Source: Latrodectus hesperus (lineage: Eukaryota; Arthropoda; Arachnida; Araneae; Theridiidae). From it: a stretch of 64,000 nt of DNA. The stretch's first letter is position 1. The number at the start of each line of letters is the position of its first letter. This document shows positions 22,850-37,800 of the stretch, piece after piece. Made by a program: the position numbers and the translations under genes. The notes under the pieces were generated by a model that made no database searches, was not told the origin of the DNA, and saw only the letters and a list, made by a program, of their open reading frames with translations. The stretch spans positions 63,702,078-63,766,077 of the forward strand of contig CM075862.1 in NCBI GenBank assembly GCA_037975125.1, given 5' to 3'.

Positions 22850-25800
22850 CTAGGGAAAAAATTTTCCGGTTAAGTGATTAATTAAATATTCAAGAAAAGC
22901 TAAATCAAAATAAAATTATTAAGTTAAAAATTTCAGAAAAGTTTAAATAACTAATAATTAATCTAAAAACTAAAGTTATAAGCTATCACACAGAAGTATT
23001 GTAAGTAGTTTATTCATTCTCAATAGTTAAATTAATATTTCATTTATCTGAAATGAAATATTTTGTAATGTCAATAAAAAATTTATGAATATAAAGTTTA
23101 AAAATAACAATTTAATTATTTCATATTATGTATAGTCAAGATTATGCATTGTGTGATAGATATGCTTTGAAGGCTAAGTTAAATGGAATTATACTATACA
23201 TTTAAAACTACAAAAGTTACAATTTTATTAATTTCCTAAAAATTATTTTAAAAGCATTCTAATTTTTCGATTTATCAATAATTGGCTTCAAAAATAATTA
23301 CAATGTATAAAAACATATAATATTTTCATTGTATTAAAATAAATGAAACAGCAATACATAAGAAATCATAAAAATAATTTGGATAACTGTAAAAGTTTAA
23401 ATAGGAAATTAACATATAAAAGAAAAATATTTAAAATCAATAAATAGAAATCAAACATTCCATAGCAATCGGCTTTGATATTGAAAGATTTTTATAGTTG
23501 GTGTTTTTAGCACAATATTAGCCAAAATAATTTGTTTTTTTAAAACAAATTTTTAAGGATTTTTCTACAAGATGTTGTAAGCAAATCACATTTTAGAAAG
23601 TATTTTTCCCAAAATAGTTAGAATTTTAAATCAGTATCATAGAAGATAGAAATTTCCTATTTTTAACAAAAATGACTTAAAAATAAAAAATTGATAAATG
23701 AACAAAAATTATTAAAAAAATATTTTATTCAAGCAGTTAATTAATGTAAAAATCTCACTGTTATATCCAACTAAAACACCTGAGAAATATTAGCCATTTT
23801 TGTAGCAGATCTGCATTTATATACTTTCAGAAACATAGAATGAACTTACATTTTAAAAGGAGATTTAAGAGTGAATAAAATTTCCTATTTTAATTTAGAA
23901 CTTTTTTAAATAATATTCTTACCAATAATATGGGGTGGATCAGAGTCAGAAGTATTGCAGTGTATTAAATTTGCCATCACATTATAATCAATGTTATCGT
24001 CTATAGAAACAAACTGTCCACTCCATCTAGGTATCGGCGTAGTACGTGGGGTGGTGCGTGGAGTTGTCACAGGTGAAGTGAACATGGACAAGCTTGTTGG
24101 ACTTATGACACCACTTAATGGGCTGATGTTTGGATATGAAAATAACTATAGGAGGAAAAAATATATGTTGACATAAAATCATACAATATTTTCAACAGAA
24201 CAGCTATCTTTTTCTTGAAGTGATATTTTTTTTCAATATGCTGCATTACATTAATTATTAAAAAAAGTAATAAAACTTAAACTGAAGTAATCTGTTGTTC
24301 ATTTATCAAACAAATTAGAGGCGATTCTAATTAAAGATTACAACTCCAGGTCTTTAATATGATTTTGAAGAATCTTGGAGTTTTAGGTTATCAATATTAT
24401 AGATATTAACATAGTTTCAGAAACACACGTCCTCATACATAAGCTAATACTGATGTACAATATATAAAAAATAGTCTTTAATATGTTTGTAGTGCAATGT
24501 CTATGTACTATTTTTGTTAATTTAACTATAACAAATAATTCTTATTGGCCATTTTTTGTACAGCACAATAATCATGAAACTTTTATTTTCATAATATGGT
24601 TATAAAAATATATATTTATATATTTGAAGTACACAACCTAAAAATTCTTTTATATTTATGAGATAGTAAGTAAAATTTCTAAAGTCTGGCTAGAAAAACT
24701 TTGCATACATAATATTATATTTCTTAGAAACCTTTTATGGATGAAGTATCATGATTGCTTAATTAATATTCTAAGAATTGAAGAAATAATTTTCAAAATT
24801 TTAATTAATTTTTCCTTAATATATCCATACTTGCATTGTGTATTTACAAATTTTGTTCAGTTTGTATCCAGCTTTTACTATCACAAGATCATCATAAAAT
24901 TGTAGAATGATACAAAATACCAACACTTTATTCGAGAGCAAATGATAAAATGTAGAACAATTTAAAAATATTGCAAAAATTTTATTGTAAATTATATGTA
25001 AAGTCCCGTTACATATTTTAAAACAATTTTAAAAAGTAGTTACACTAAAATAATCTTATAAACAATTAGTTTTTACCTGCGCTTGCGGGTGTATGTGGGC
25101 GAATGTATGTTCTGACCTGACTAGAGCAGTAAATGGGCTGTTAAGAATCGAACGACTCAAAGGGGGTGTATCAGCATTACTCACAGTTGGTCCTAAAAAT
25201 GAAAGATATGGTTATAAAGTCATTAAAATTAAATACAATTTACGAAAAATGTGTTCTATGTAATAATAATAATTAAAAAAATCTTCAGTCTTTTTGATGC
25301 TTACATTATTTAGTTTATTTATAAATAAAAAATGTTTAAAAAGTGCTTTAATTAAAAATGTAATGAGAAATCATACATCACTAAACATTATCTGCCACTT
25401 GCCTTTTTATAAACATCATTGAAACTTCGTAAAAATAAGTTTATTACTTTGCTCATAAATGCATTTTAGCATTTATAGCAGTATTTAAAGCATTTTTTAG
25501 GCTATTATTGATAATATAAGAATACATAATTTTTTCTAAATGATAAGACATTAAAAATTGTGAAAGCACTTTATTTTAGTTTATTCAATGTATTATCAGT
25601 AAAATAGTTAATTGGATTAAAATTTTTTGTCTCAACAGAGAAAAAAAAATGAAGACAATAATCAATGGAATCTCACTTTCATTCCATTTATAGATACCAT
25701 CAATAAATATTAGATAAGGTACTGTTCTGAAATATATGTTATGGGAAGTTATATTATAGTCAATCACATGCACAATGTCATTTATTTTGAAATTTTCAGA

Positions 25801-28800
25801 TTTCGAAAATGTTATGATTGGTTATTACTGACATTGCTTACATATGATTTACCTGAGAAAGGTATAAATATGGTCTTGAAAATTCAAGTTCACTCTTATT
25901 TCTGAAAACTAAGCTTAGCTCACACAAAAGCCTTTGAAATTAAACAATTTTCACCAATTACTGATTTTTATCTTACAATATAGTAATTTAAAGAAAGGAA
26001 TTTTTTTAAAAAGAAATTAGTTCACCATAGGAGTTTTATTACATTTGGGTGGAAAACAGTTACCTATTCAAGGAAGATAAAACTTTTTTCATTAAAGAAA
26101 ACTTGTATACACAAAATATCCATAATATAATTTATGATGTCCATTTTTTAACAAGTTTTAAAAATATAAATTACATTTAAATTTTACATCAAGTGAATAA
26201 AATATTTTCTGAAATTTGAACAAATTAAATGATTTTTCTTTATTAAATTGGAAGTTTATTTGAATTTCTTAAAAAAATTATTTTTTCTGATACTTTTCTT
26301 TGATTTTTATCAACACAGAATAAAAAAAATCTTATTAAATAATTAATGACATAATAATTACCCGAAGAAGAGCTTGGAGGTGATAAAGGATGATCAGAAA
26401 TATCATCTGGTACAGGACTGTTGCAGCGTGGATCCTCATCACCTCGCATAGGATGGCACCTTTGGTCATCATCAGCAAGTGGATTACAGTGAGAATCCTC
26501 ATCTGTTAATTGAGGATGCACATCTTCTTCCTGTAAGGGATGGCACCTAGGATCTTCCTCTTGAATAGAATGAATATGTGAATCATCTTCTTGCATAGGT
26601 TCTGATTTAGTTGATAGAGGAGAAGTTGGAGGTGAAGATGTGGAAGGTACAGTGTCTAATCCTAAAAAAGAAAAAATCATTATATTTTAAAGTTTTGTAC
26701 CCCTGAATCATATCTGCAACTGTTTTTAATACTTTATTTTTCTTTACTTTCAAGAATAAGCGTCATTTTCAATTATACCAGTTCCAGTACACAATTTTCA
26801 TAAAAAAAATAAATAAATAAATAAAACTATACCAATTGTCTGTTATATTTTGCACTGATTTTTGTTGTATATGGTGTGCCTATAATTAAATACATAAGGG
26901 GAAACATACAAAATAATCATAATTCCAGGAAAAAAATAACTGTTAAAATTAAACTATACTCAACACGGTTTGTAGTTTAATTATAATTAAGATGATACTC
27001 GCTTTTATCAAAAATTGTGGTAAGTATTTCATCTTTTTCCGCTTATAAAATCATGGAGGAAAAACTATTATTTAAAAGAGGAATTTGCATTTTAGTTGAT
27101 TCATTTTCAATTATTATAAAATATTTCTTTAAAACAAACCCTATTTTATTTTTTAAAAACTTAAAAATTGCTTTTTTCTTAGTTTTGTTTTGCTAATTTA
27201 CTTATATGTCATTAAGTTTGTTATTTTCTTACTTCAAGAAATAATAGCACATAATAATAATGAAGTACATCCAAATCATATTATTTGACAATGATTTTCA
27301 TTAATTTTTTCTTTATGTTCAAGAGGTATGGATTTAAAAAAAAGTTGTATATGAAAAGAAAAAATACTGATTTACAATGAGCATTTCTGAAAATGAAGAA
27401 TTATAAGAGACAATAAATTTCCAAATTCTCTTTATATTGATAAGGTAATAAAATGATTACAAAATAATAATATTTAATTTAATGAAGGGTTACTTTTATC
27501 AATAATACACATTGAAAAAATTTGTAAGATCATATTTAATTTTTTAAGGAATGTAATGTAGTAGGTCTTACAGCTTTGCCACTTTCCTGTCTTCTTTTTG
27601 ATGACAGTCTCAAAAAATAATACAAACTGTTTTTTTAAGGACACTCAACATGTTAAAATTATCTGATGGAATACCAATAGAATCACTCAAGAAAAACGAA
27701 CTTCAGACTATCTAGGGGTCAAATGATATTGATGTTTTTATCATTGAAAAATAAAGCTGTGGAAAAACTCTGTCTTTGAACACTTGACTAGTTCAAGGTA
27801 GGGATGTGACAGAGAGACATTAATAACTACTTACAAGTTATATGCCCAACCAATGATTGGTCCCTGAAGTAAAATCCTCATTCTGGTGCCAGAGAATATG
27901 ACTCAGAACCTAGAAGTTTTTCAGTGCCAAGTGATGCGAATAATTACTGGAGCAGAAAGAGCTACTCCTGTTATTGCAATATAGCACTTAACTGGTTTGG
28001 GACTTATTCATGATTCTATTAAGAAAAAAGCGATTCTATTATATCAGAAGCTTTTGCGTTTGCATTGCAGCTCTTTCTGGAGGAACTATAATAATGCATA
28101 CCTGCCAACCTTGGAGGAAAAAAAAATCTGGAGACACTACTACTGACATTTGTGTTAGTCTTAATATTTTAATAGAATTTTCATCAACCTCATAATGGAA
28201 CTAAAACATAAAATAATATACTACATGTAAAAAAATAAATATCAACATTTATGTCTCAATATTTATTTTATAGAGCAATTTTTACTATACTAGTGCAATT
28301 TACAAATAATAAACTTATAAAATTACATAAAAACATAAAATACATTACTAAATGAATTTAATTCAGTGACATATGATTTTTTGAATATGAAATTTGACAG
28401 AAATATTTTTCTATTTAAATAATTAATAACTAGTAATATTCCTTCCAATTGAACTGCTTATGTAAACAGGGACCTCGTGTCTGCTCTGAATGTAAATTAT
28501 ATGATACCAACTTCTGGGAGTCTTGGTAGTCTAGTGGTTAGAGCGTCTTTATCTCCCGGCGGACAGGTTGAGTTAGAAACTCAAAGGAACAAATTTTAAA
28601 ATATATGTATTATCATTATATTAGTCCTCCTATTTTTTACTGTTTAAACTACTAAAGCAGCTCAGTAGAATTTTTTTCAGGCTGTTTTTAAGTTTTTCAC
28701 TGAAATTGGCAAAATTTAATAGATTTTCATAAATTATTAGGAAAAATGATGAAAAATCAGGAATTTCCCAATAAAATAAGTAGAGTTGGCAGTTATCGAT

Positions 28801-31800
28801 AATGTTTTTACAAATCTTAATCTTCAAATTGTCTTTATCCAAGCTACTCAGAGAGAATCTGATTCTTTAATTTGAGCACAAATTATCTATTTTTATCTCC
28901 TCCCTCTTGTCTTTGAATTTGTATCTTAAAACTTTTTTAATTTAAATATACGCCTTGATCTAATATAAAGAGTAATTAAGAGCAAAAGGAGTAATTCACA
29001 ATTAAGAGCTTTTACAATGGAGACCATTTGTAAAATAAAATATTAGTTTTTAAAGAAATAATCATGATTATTTTTATGATTACGAGAACTCAAAGGTCAT
29101 TAGCATCATAACAAAAATGTTCAACTAAAAGTTAACATGATAAATTTACAGATAAACAATGATATATACTATTAATATATTGTATTCTGAAAAAGAAGTT
29201 TCTGCATTTTACTTAAACTATTCAATTTATTATTTATCACAATGAAAAACTTAAAATATGAAATGTTTTTTGCCACAAAATATTATAATAGACCTTCTTC
29301 TATTGACTGATAAGAAAAATAATTTATAACTTAAAGAAATTTTAGCTTCATACCAACAATTTAAAATTAATAAAAACAGTGAATTTTTCCCTCATTAAGC
29401 TTGCACATTGCTACCAACTATCCCTATAATTTAAATAATGCTAATTATTCTTAATTTAATTGCTTTTTAGTGTAAGCTGTAATCTAATAATTATGAGGTC
29501 AGTTTGCAAATTAAATCATTAAATTGGCTTATGAAACATTAGCAATTTTCAAAATGTTCTTGAAAATTGTTAAAAAAAAAGTTTCCTTTTCTTTTAAATA
29601 AAAATGTTAAAGAATATCAGTAAAAGTCAAGTAATAAAAATAATTATATGGCAGTTTGAAAGAAGTAATTAAAATGAAAAATTGTAAAGAAATAACCATT
29701 GATATAAAGCCAAAACTGTAGATATAAAAACAATTAAAAGAAAAGGGGGAGGAAAATGAAGAATCTTATGACGTGGAGTTATAGAAAAGAAATACAAATA
29801 TAAAAACTGAGTCTTGAAAAAAATTTAAAAAATATTTGATACCATTTAAAATTTTGATGGTTTCTTAGGGTGTTGGTGCCAATCTAATAGAGTAATAGAT
29901 TTTCTTAGTAATTTATTAAAAGTAAATTATAAATGTTTTTTAAAAATTAAATTAGATGTATACTTAAAAAAATTAATATAATAAGGACTATATTTAATAT
30001 AAAGTGAATGCTTATTATGTATCTGATTTTATGATAATAATTAGGTATTACAAAAAGTTTAATAATTTAAAGTAATTTTTTTCATTAAAAAACTTTAAAT
30101 GATCCATTTTATTTCAATCTATGAGGTCTGCACTATATATACTAACATCTATACACATCGTAAAAATAGTCAGTAGTTCAGAAAGACCATGCAAATTCAA
30201 TGTTTGGTTTAATATGTAATTTGCTTTTAATCTTTTGATTTAATAAAAAATTCAATTATTTTTCTATGAAAATAATTAATGCACAAACCTGAAGATCTAA
30301 TAATGGCCACTGGTCGAGCAACAGGAGCAGGTGGTGGAGGTGGCAACATAGAACTTGTGTAAAAGTGAGATATTTTTGGTGGACTACGTGCATCAGATTC
30401 AGAACTTGACTGAAAAAGAAAAGAAACTGTAACTGTGCCTAATGATTATTCTGTGTAGATACATATTAAAATATACAAAAAATGTATGCTATTTAAAATT
30501 TTTATATTTTTTATTACCTTTTTTAAAATTTAAGCTTTAAAAAAATATTTATATTATGTAATTATCAGCAGTTTCAACATTAATGAATAATTCAAAAAAA
30601 ATTTCATAGAGGGAATACATTTTAAATTGTAAAGAATTAGTTTTAAAATAACATAAGATAAAAGAGCAAATTTCGTTCAAATGAATTTTTTCCTTTGTCT
30701 AATGATAAGCTAATATAGAATATCAACTTTTGTAAATTATCTGCTACTATTTAAGTAATTATTCCTTAGTACTCTAATTTTTACACAATAAACAAGTAAA
30801 TATTAGAAAAAAAGGAAAGCCTTATTAATGTACCTCATGACGCTACTTTCCCTTCTTTCCACAGAATTGTAGTTTTAATCAAATTCATTTTTGAACTTGA
30901 AAATCTAGTGTAATACAACATGTATAAGGACAATACTTTGTGCAAAAAATTGCAAATTTTCTTATAGTTGTAATTGCTTTTTATAGTTCATTCCTCAGCT
31001 TGACTTTCAATTAAGAATTTTATACTAAGCAAGCAAATTGAATAATTTTAGAATATAATTCAATAAAAAGCAATTATTTTATAGTTGCTTTATGTTTTAG
31101 ACACACAAATGCATTACTAAAATATTTAAGGCTAATAATATATAAAATTATATTTCAAATAACAAAAGATTTCTAAAATTAATTAATACTAGTAAAAACA
31201 TAAATATAGAAATAAATTTTAATAAATGATGCAAAATTTAACAAATGAATAAGGCATTTTTCCCAGATATTTTAATAAAATTTTCTAATATTTTATTTAA
31301 AAATCAGTTATATCAGAAGTTTTTACACAAGTTTTTAGTGCCACAAATTAACTTCAATAGTCACAAAAAATTTGTTCTCAGACAATTTCATGTATGTAAT
31401 TTGTGTTTCAATGTTTAATAAAATGTTTTGAATTAATAAAATTAATTTTTTGAGTATTTTTTAATTGCAAACAAATTATTTTCAGTGGGCAGTCAAAACT
31501 TATTTATGAGCATTAACATTATATAAGAATATATATACACATATCTTAATGAGCTGAAAAACAGAAAGATTAGATAATCATAAATTACCTGGGGGCTTGA
31601 ATTTGTATTACGAGCTTCTTGACAAACAAGATTAACAAAATCTGACAAAGTATCACCATTTTCCTGGTATTTTCCTTGTGTCACAAGATAATAAGGACCT
31701 GAGGTCGAAAAAGGCACAACTAATGCAGTGGTTGGTGGAACCAGACTGGAAGCTTGACTTAGACCTGCAGAATTATATTCTATTCATCAAGATAGAATAT

Positions 31801-34800
31801 TCAAAAGAACACATATAACAGACACTCATTTCCATGAATTTATTGGGACTCATAATATAGTAAAACAAGTGATAGACGTTAAAACTATTTTTCTCAAAAA
31901 TGTACTTCACTCTACTTAGTCATTCATCAATTATATACTTTGCAGATGGCTACAACATTACATCATTTTTTTATTTAGTATTTGAATATTATTTTTCATT
32001 CTCATGCATTATGTTCTTAATCATCTAATAGTATTTACAAATTACATTTAAATCCACATTCAAAAAGTACTGAAAGGAAATTTTGGGCAGTAATGGGTTT
32101 TTGCCAAAATTCATGCATAAGTAACTCATCTCTACTCAAATTGTTAAGGTAAATGAGCTTAGCTTTCTTCAGACACAATGATAATAATCAGTCACAACAA
32201 TAAGCCTGATTGTCTAATTGACCAGATATTGTTTTTTTCTGCAACATCATTTCAACATTAGGTACAATATGCCTGGTATATTAATTTCAAAAGCAATTCC
32301 AAACCAAATCACTCCTTACAATATTTTTATTTGAACCTTGCAATATTTGTATTTGAAGCCATTAATTATATTCTGATGCCATAAGAGAAGAGTTAGATTT
32401 TAAGCAGGAGAAATTTCACATGAATTGCTTGAAAAATATAAGATTTCAAAGTTACCACTGGCTTAAGATTCTCTAATAAAAAAATAATAAAAATAGATGC
32501 AAATAAAAAAGGCATAAAAATAAATTTGTAAATCTTTTTTGAAAATTTTAGTTGATAAATGGGAATTATCTTCACATCTATAAGATTACATTAGGGACCT
32601 GCTATTAGGTCATAAATTTCAAATGTTCATAAATTAGAGGTTCATAAAAATGAGTGTCTACTGTAAGTAATGCTTAAAACTATACTGTAAAATCAGACAG
32701 CCATATAATTTATGAAAGGCTATTTTTATTTTATTTACCTTTTTGATCAGAACAAGTGCTTATAAACAATATATAAACAATTTAAATGTATAAAATGTAA
32801 AATAAGATTTTTCTATTTAGTAAAAAAAAAAAAGTTCCCCCATAATTTTTTCTTTTTTCAAAGTGTAACATACCATCCTTACTTCCAGGAGATGATACTG
32901 CTTGAGAAGAAGGAGAGATGTCAGGTGTACTGAAAATAACTTCTACTGGAGCTGGAGATAAAGATGAAGCATTCACCGGTATGAAACTGCTTGATCCCTC
33001 AGTCTTTATTACTCCAGCACGAGTTGTTAAAGCATCTTGTAGTACAGCAGCATTTCTCACTGTAAATAAAGAGAGGTTCCAAAATTGAACAACAATCACA
33101 CAAAGAATCTGCAATAGGTTATGTTACTTTTAAACAAAATATTTTCTATAAAGAATGTATAGAAAAGAGTGATTTTGCATTTTTTTTTCAGAACAAAGCA
33201 GTATGAAGAATATAATGATTTTTTTATGAAATTAAGTTTTAAAGATAGTTTATACAGACTATATACTTGAAATAACAAAAACAAAGAGCCAAAATAAATT
33301 AATGGATTGTAATGATAAGTCAAATGTTACAATGAGTAATTGGTATTTCAACTGTTGATTCAAAACTAACTCTAAATCTACTCTTTAATGCCCAACAAGA
33401 GTGGACATTAAAAAGTGAACTCAGACATTGTAGGGTGATCAACAATGCTAATTTCTATGATCAGCATTCTTAAAAATATACTAGGTTAAAACCTGATCAT
33501 CATTAAAGACGAATGCAAGACAAATATAAAATAAGCTAATAACTCAAAAAGTCTGTCCACCCTTTTCTAAATCAAAGATATGGCAAGGTGATAAAATCAG
33601 CCACTGATTGTACCTTAGATACACAGATAAATAATTTTGTGAATTAAGGTAGCATCGCCACATCACAGCAATTATGTTAGGATCAAACCTCATCAGATAA
33701 AAAAAAATGGATGATATGTCATAAAGAAGAAATAAAATTTTACTGAAATACTGATAATTAATCATACAGATAAATACGATATTTATTAACAACTTGCACT
33801 TATTGAAATGATAAGTCCACAAATAAAAATGAAATTTATATGGTTCATTAATTGAGAAAATTATATTGTGTATTAATATATATTTTATAAATAATAATAA
33901 TATAATGAAATAAAATACAAATCATAAGAATTGTAATGAAAAGCAAAATTATATAAAACTGAAAAGATATGATTATGGAATAAATTTAAAATTAATCTTC
34001 AATGAATAGGAAATTTTTCTGAAAGAAAGACGGAGTAATGAAAAATTCAATAGGCTCATAGCTGCAATTTAACATGATTTCTACAAGTTTTTTCCAAACA
34101 ATTTGTCTTGTTCTATGCCATTTGAAAGACAGCTTTTTTCCAATTCTGTAGTACAATTGTACAGCCTTTAACATGTATTCTTGCCCTCTTATAAATACAA
34201 CCCATGCTTTCAAGTGAATTCAGGTTAAGGGTTAATAAATTATTGATAGGATATACATCATAATCAAAAGCCATTGAAAAGTGAATTTTGCCATAAGAAC
34301 AGAGGAGTATTAGTTAGCTAGAACATGACAACAGACCTACGATATGTTGATTAGAAAATAAAACATCATTCAAGCTGTTATTGAAAACCTATAAAATTCA
34401 AACAATTGTCTACAAATGCTATATTAGTTTTACAATGCATTTAGAATTCTAAACTCCATGGCACGAAAGCCCATGTGGGCCAAGGCCTACAGTGCCCATA
34501 ACTGTTCATGAAAGAGGGCCCTGGGGTGCGAAGCATATGCTCCAGTTAGGTGGTCAGCCTAACCTCCAGCGTTTAGTTCCCAAGTATGCTTGGTACTCAG
34601 TTTATCGACCTACTGAAGGGATGAAAGGCTGGGTCGACCTTGCCCAACCCGAGGATTGAACCTCGGACCTGTGTCATGGGAGCGTGAAACGCTGCCACTA
34701 AGCCAGCATTTAGAATTCATCTCATGCTAAAATGGAACCACCAATATAGCTTGTCTCCTGGTGAAAATTTCTGTATCATTATATGGATTGTTCCAATATT

Positions 34801-37800
34801 GAAAGTCATTTGGATTATCCAAAAGTTGACATTTTTTACATCCTAGAATATCACTCAACAGCAATCTTCTTTCCAAGGCATCATTTCCTGCACAAATTTA
34901 AATCACCTTTATAATTTTTATAAATATTTGAAAATGTTTTTCTTTTCCAGTAAACTAAATTGTTAAACTACTATGCTACAATATGGTGTGAATAAACGTG
35001 AATCAAAGTGTGAATAAACTTCAAAAATATAGAGGTATTGATTATTTTGATGCACTGTATAAAATCATACTTCCTAAAAATACTTCAAGGTTTGTACTAC
35101 ACAGGGTGATTTTTTTTAAAAAAGAGAATTTACAAAGATGATAAAAATTAAAAAGAACGGTACACATTTTTTTCACACATTTAAAATTATTTTATTTAAT
35201 TTAAATTTACTTGAGTTACAATGAATAACACATCAATAAAATTTAATTTACGTAAAAAAATATTTTTTTAAACAAATAGTTATTTTTAATAGACAAATCA
35301 AAATTTAAGGCAAAAATTACATTTTTCTAAAGCATTTTTTTTGTTTTCAAGAAAGGAAAAAATTCTGAAATTTCTTTCAAAGTCAAATGTTCAAATCAGT
35401 ATAAATTATGCAGAAGCATAGATCATTTTAAATAAATGCAGTGTTATAAAACTCCTTTCAATTTTAAATATAATTTTGTCAATGACATATATTCATCATT
35501 AATTTACATCTTAAAAATTATCAGGTAGAACTTTTAATTTATGTAAATCAAATTAATGCAATAAAATCAAGAAAAATTATGCATAATTGTGTCTGATTTG
35601 AAATGGTGTAAATTTGAAATAATTAAATTTATTTAATTGAAAATGTATACTGCAAAACTTAAAATCGTTTCCAGTTAGAAATTCATTAAAAATAGATTAT
35701 TATTTCAGTTTCAAGATAAATTAGAGATAATGATATCTAAGGGAAAATGAAACAAATTTGACTGCTAAATTAACAAAACAGATGATTTATAAAATTCATT
35801 TTTTGTATATTCAATATTTTATTTTTCGGCCCTTGAGCTAATTTAAATAATGATTCTTATTTCCCAGTAATTAAAATCAACTGGTGAAATAATTTTTTTC
35901 TCAGCAAATAAATTATATATATAAAATTAATGAAATTGTACCTATAATTTTTTTTTACATTATCTAAAATATTATAAATAATAGTAAGCAATTATCTTAT
36001 TTCAAAAATATTTAAAAACAAGTTTTATAATAATGGTTACATGTTAATGAATTTAAATACATACCATGCTCAACATCACTACTCCAAGAAGTAGGGCTGT
36101 TCAAACTTGAAGGACTATTCACATAATATGTTCCCTCTGGAGTTATGGCTTTTGGATCATCTTCATTGGTAGATAACCGTCGTACTCGTTTGGAAATTGG
36201 TTCACAAGGAGGGCTACTAGGGTCATCAACATCATTTGAAGATGTGTGATTGTTTTCAGCAGTGATGGAACCAACAACTCTGGGTATTCCAATGAGTTCA
36301 GTTTGGTTGCCATCAGCAGAAGTATAGTAAAAAGGTGAGCAGACTCTGATAACATGCCGTTGAACATGCTGTTCCCCATTTACTGTTTCATTTTCTTCTG
36401 ATTGCTGAACGCCATTTGAAGTTTGCAAAATGGATCCTGTAGAAAAAATTATGGCAATTTTCCTCATATTTTACTGAAATTTGCACTATGGTGAAACTTT
36501 TAATGTTAAGGAAACATTTAAAATCAATAATGAAAATAAGATTTCGAAAATATTACACTTAGAAATAAAACAAGGATAACAAAAGTAATTTGGAAGGTTA
36601 ACAAATTTAAAAATGTTGTAAAAACATATCAACGACAAATTAAAAATTTATTCTGATATAACACTTCAATGATAGAAAGACAATAACAGCCTTTTAAATA
36701 TTTAGATCAAGATCCTAATTTCAGCATATTGTATTCATTTTTAATAAATGCTTTATGTAAAATAAATCTTTAATGTTGATATCTTTATAAGTTGACCTCT
36801 AAATTACAACTAAACAAAGATTTCCAAAATGTTATTATTTGCAATGAAAATTACTTTTTAAATTTAAATTATAATATCTCATCTCACAACACAAATTTAT
36901 TCAATAAATGATTTCATACACATTTTCAGTTTTAACAAAGTTAATTTAAGCACATAAAGGTAAATATACAGCCTGATTTTATTCCATCATACCAACAAAT
37001 CTGCAACTTAATCAAAAACAAACTCAATACAAGGCCTTCATAATTCATATAGTGAAATTAGTAAAGACAAGGCTTGGGGTTCCCTGTTGAACTCTCCACT
37101 CCCCATGTGCCTTCCACGCTCCATTTTCACAGCCAATTTCAAAATTTTGACTGGACATGACTTTCTCCAAGGACACTTAAGCCATATCGGCGTGGTCAAT
37201 ACGCCCTACTGTACCCTGTGTCCTTCAGAAGTTTTTATGGACTTTATTTATTTGACAAGCAGTCCTGCGCTTTCTCTTTTGAACTGTTTACCTGACAACT
37301 TCCACAATAAGGCTAATTTTTATTGGGCTGCCAGAGGACTCATGGCCGATAAAGCCGCTGTCCCGACGTAGGATAAAAAAAGGTAAGTATTTACTATAGG
37401 TAAATATAAGCACATAAAGGTAAATAAAACAAGTAAACACTTACCTTTTGAAAGCTTATATAATTCTGTTGAAGTAAAAACCCCTGTTGTGATGATAGTT
37501 GTACTATCTAGAAAAGAAAACTATAATTTAATGAAACTGCATTTCATTAACTATTTAAAAGCAAATTCAAAACATATCTCAAGAAATTTAAAAATTAATT
37601 TTTATAACTATCAATTATTTGCGTAGATAGGCAGAATACTCATAAATCAATAATTCATAACAAAATATTATTTTGGTAATAAAGAAATCCTTTAATATAG
37701 AAAGATTTATTACAGAACAGATCTTAAAATTTATAAGTTTTGTAATTCAGAAAAATGGATTTGAAATACTGAAACTAAAATCTCAACAATTTCAAGCATA

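Noticed and set aside
33544..34213. Minus-strand frames of 92 and 73 codons in an NFI intron
   Set aside because: No family resemblance, no consistent splice sites in phase with NFI, and AT-rich composition as in the intron around them.
36143..36379. 78-codon minus-strand frame overlapping NFI exon F
   Set aside because: It is in a different frame from the one that keeps phase with neighbouring exons and matches NFI.
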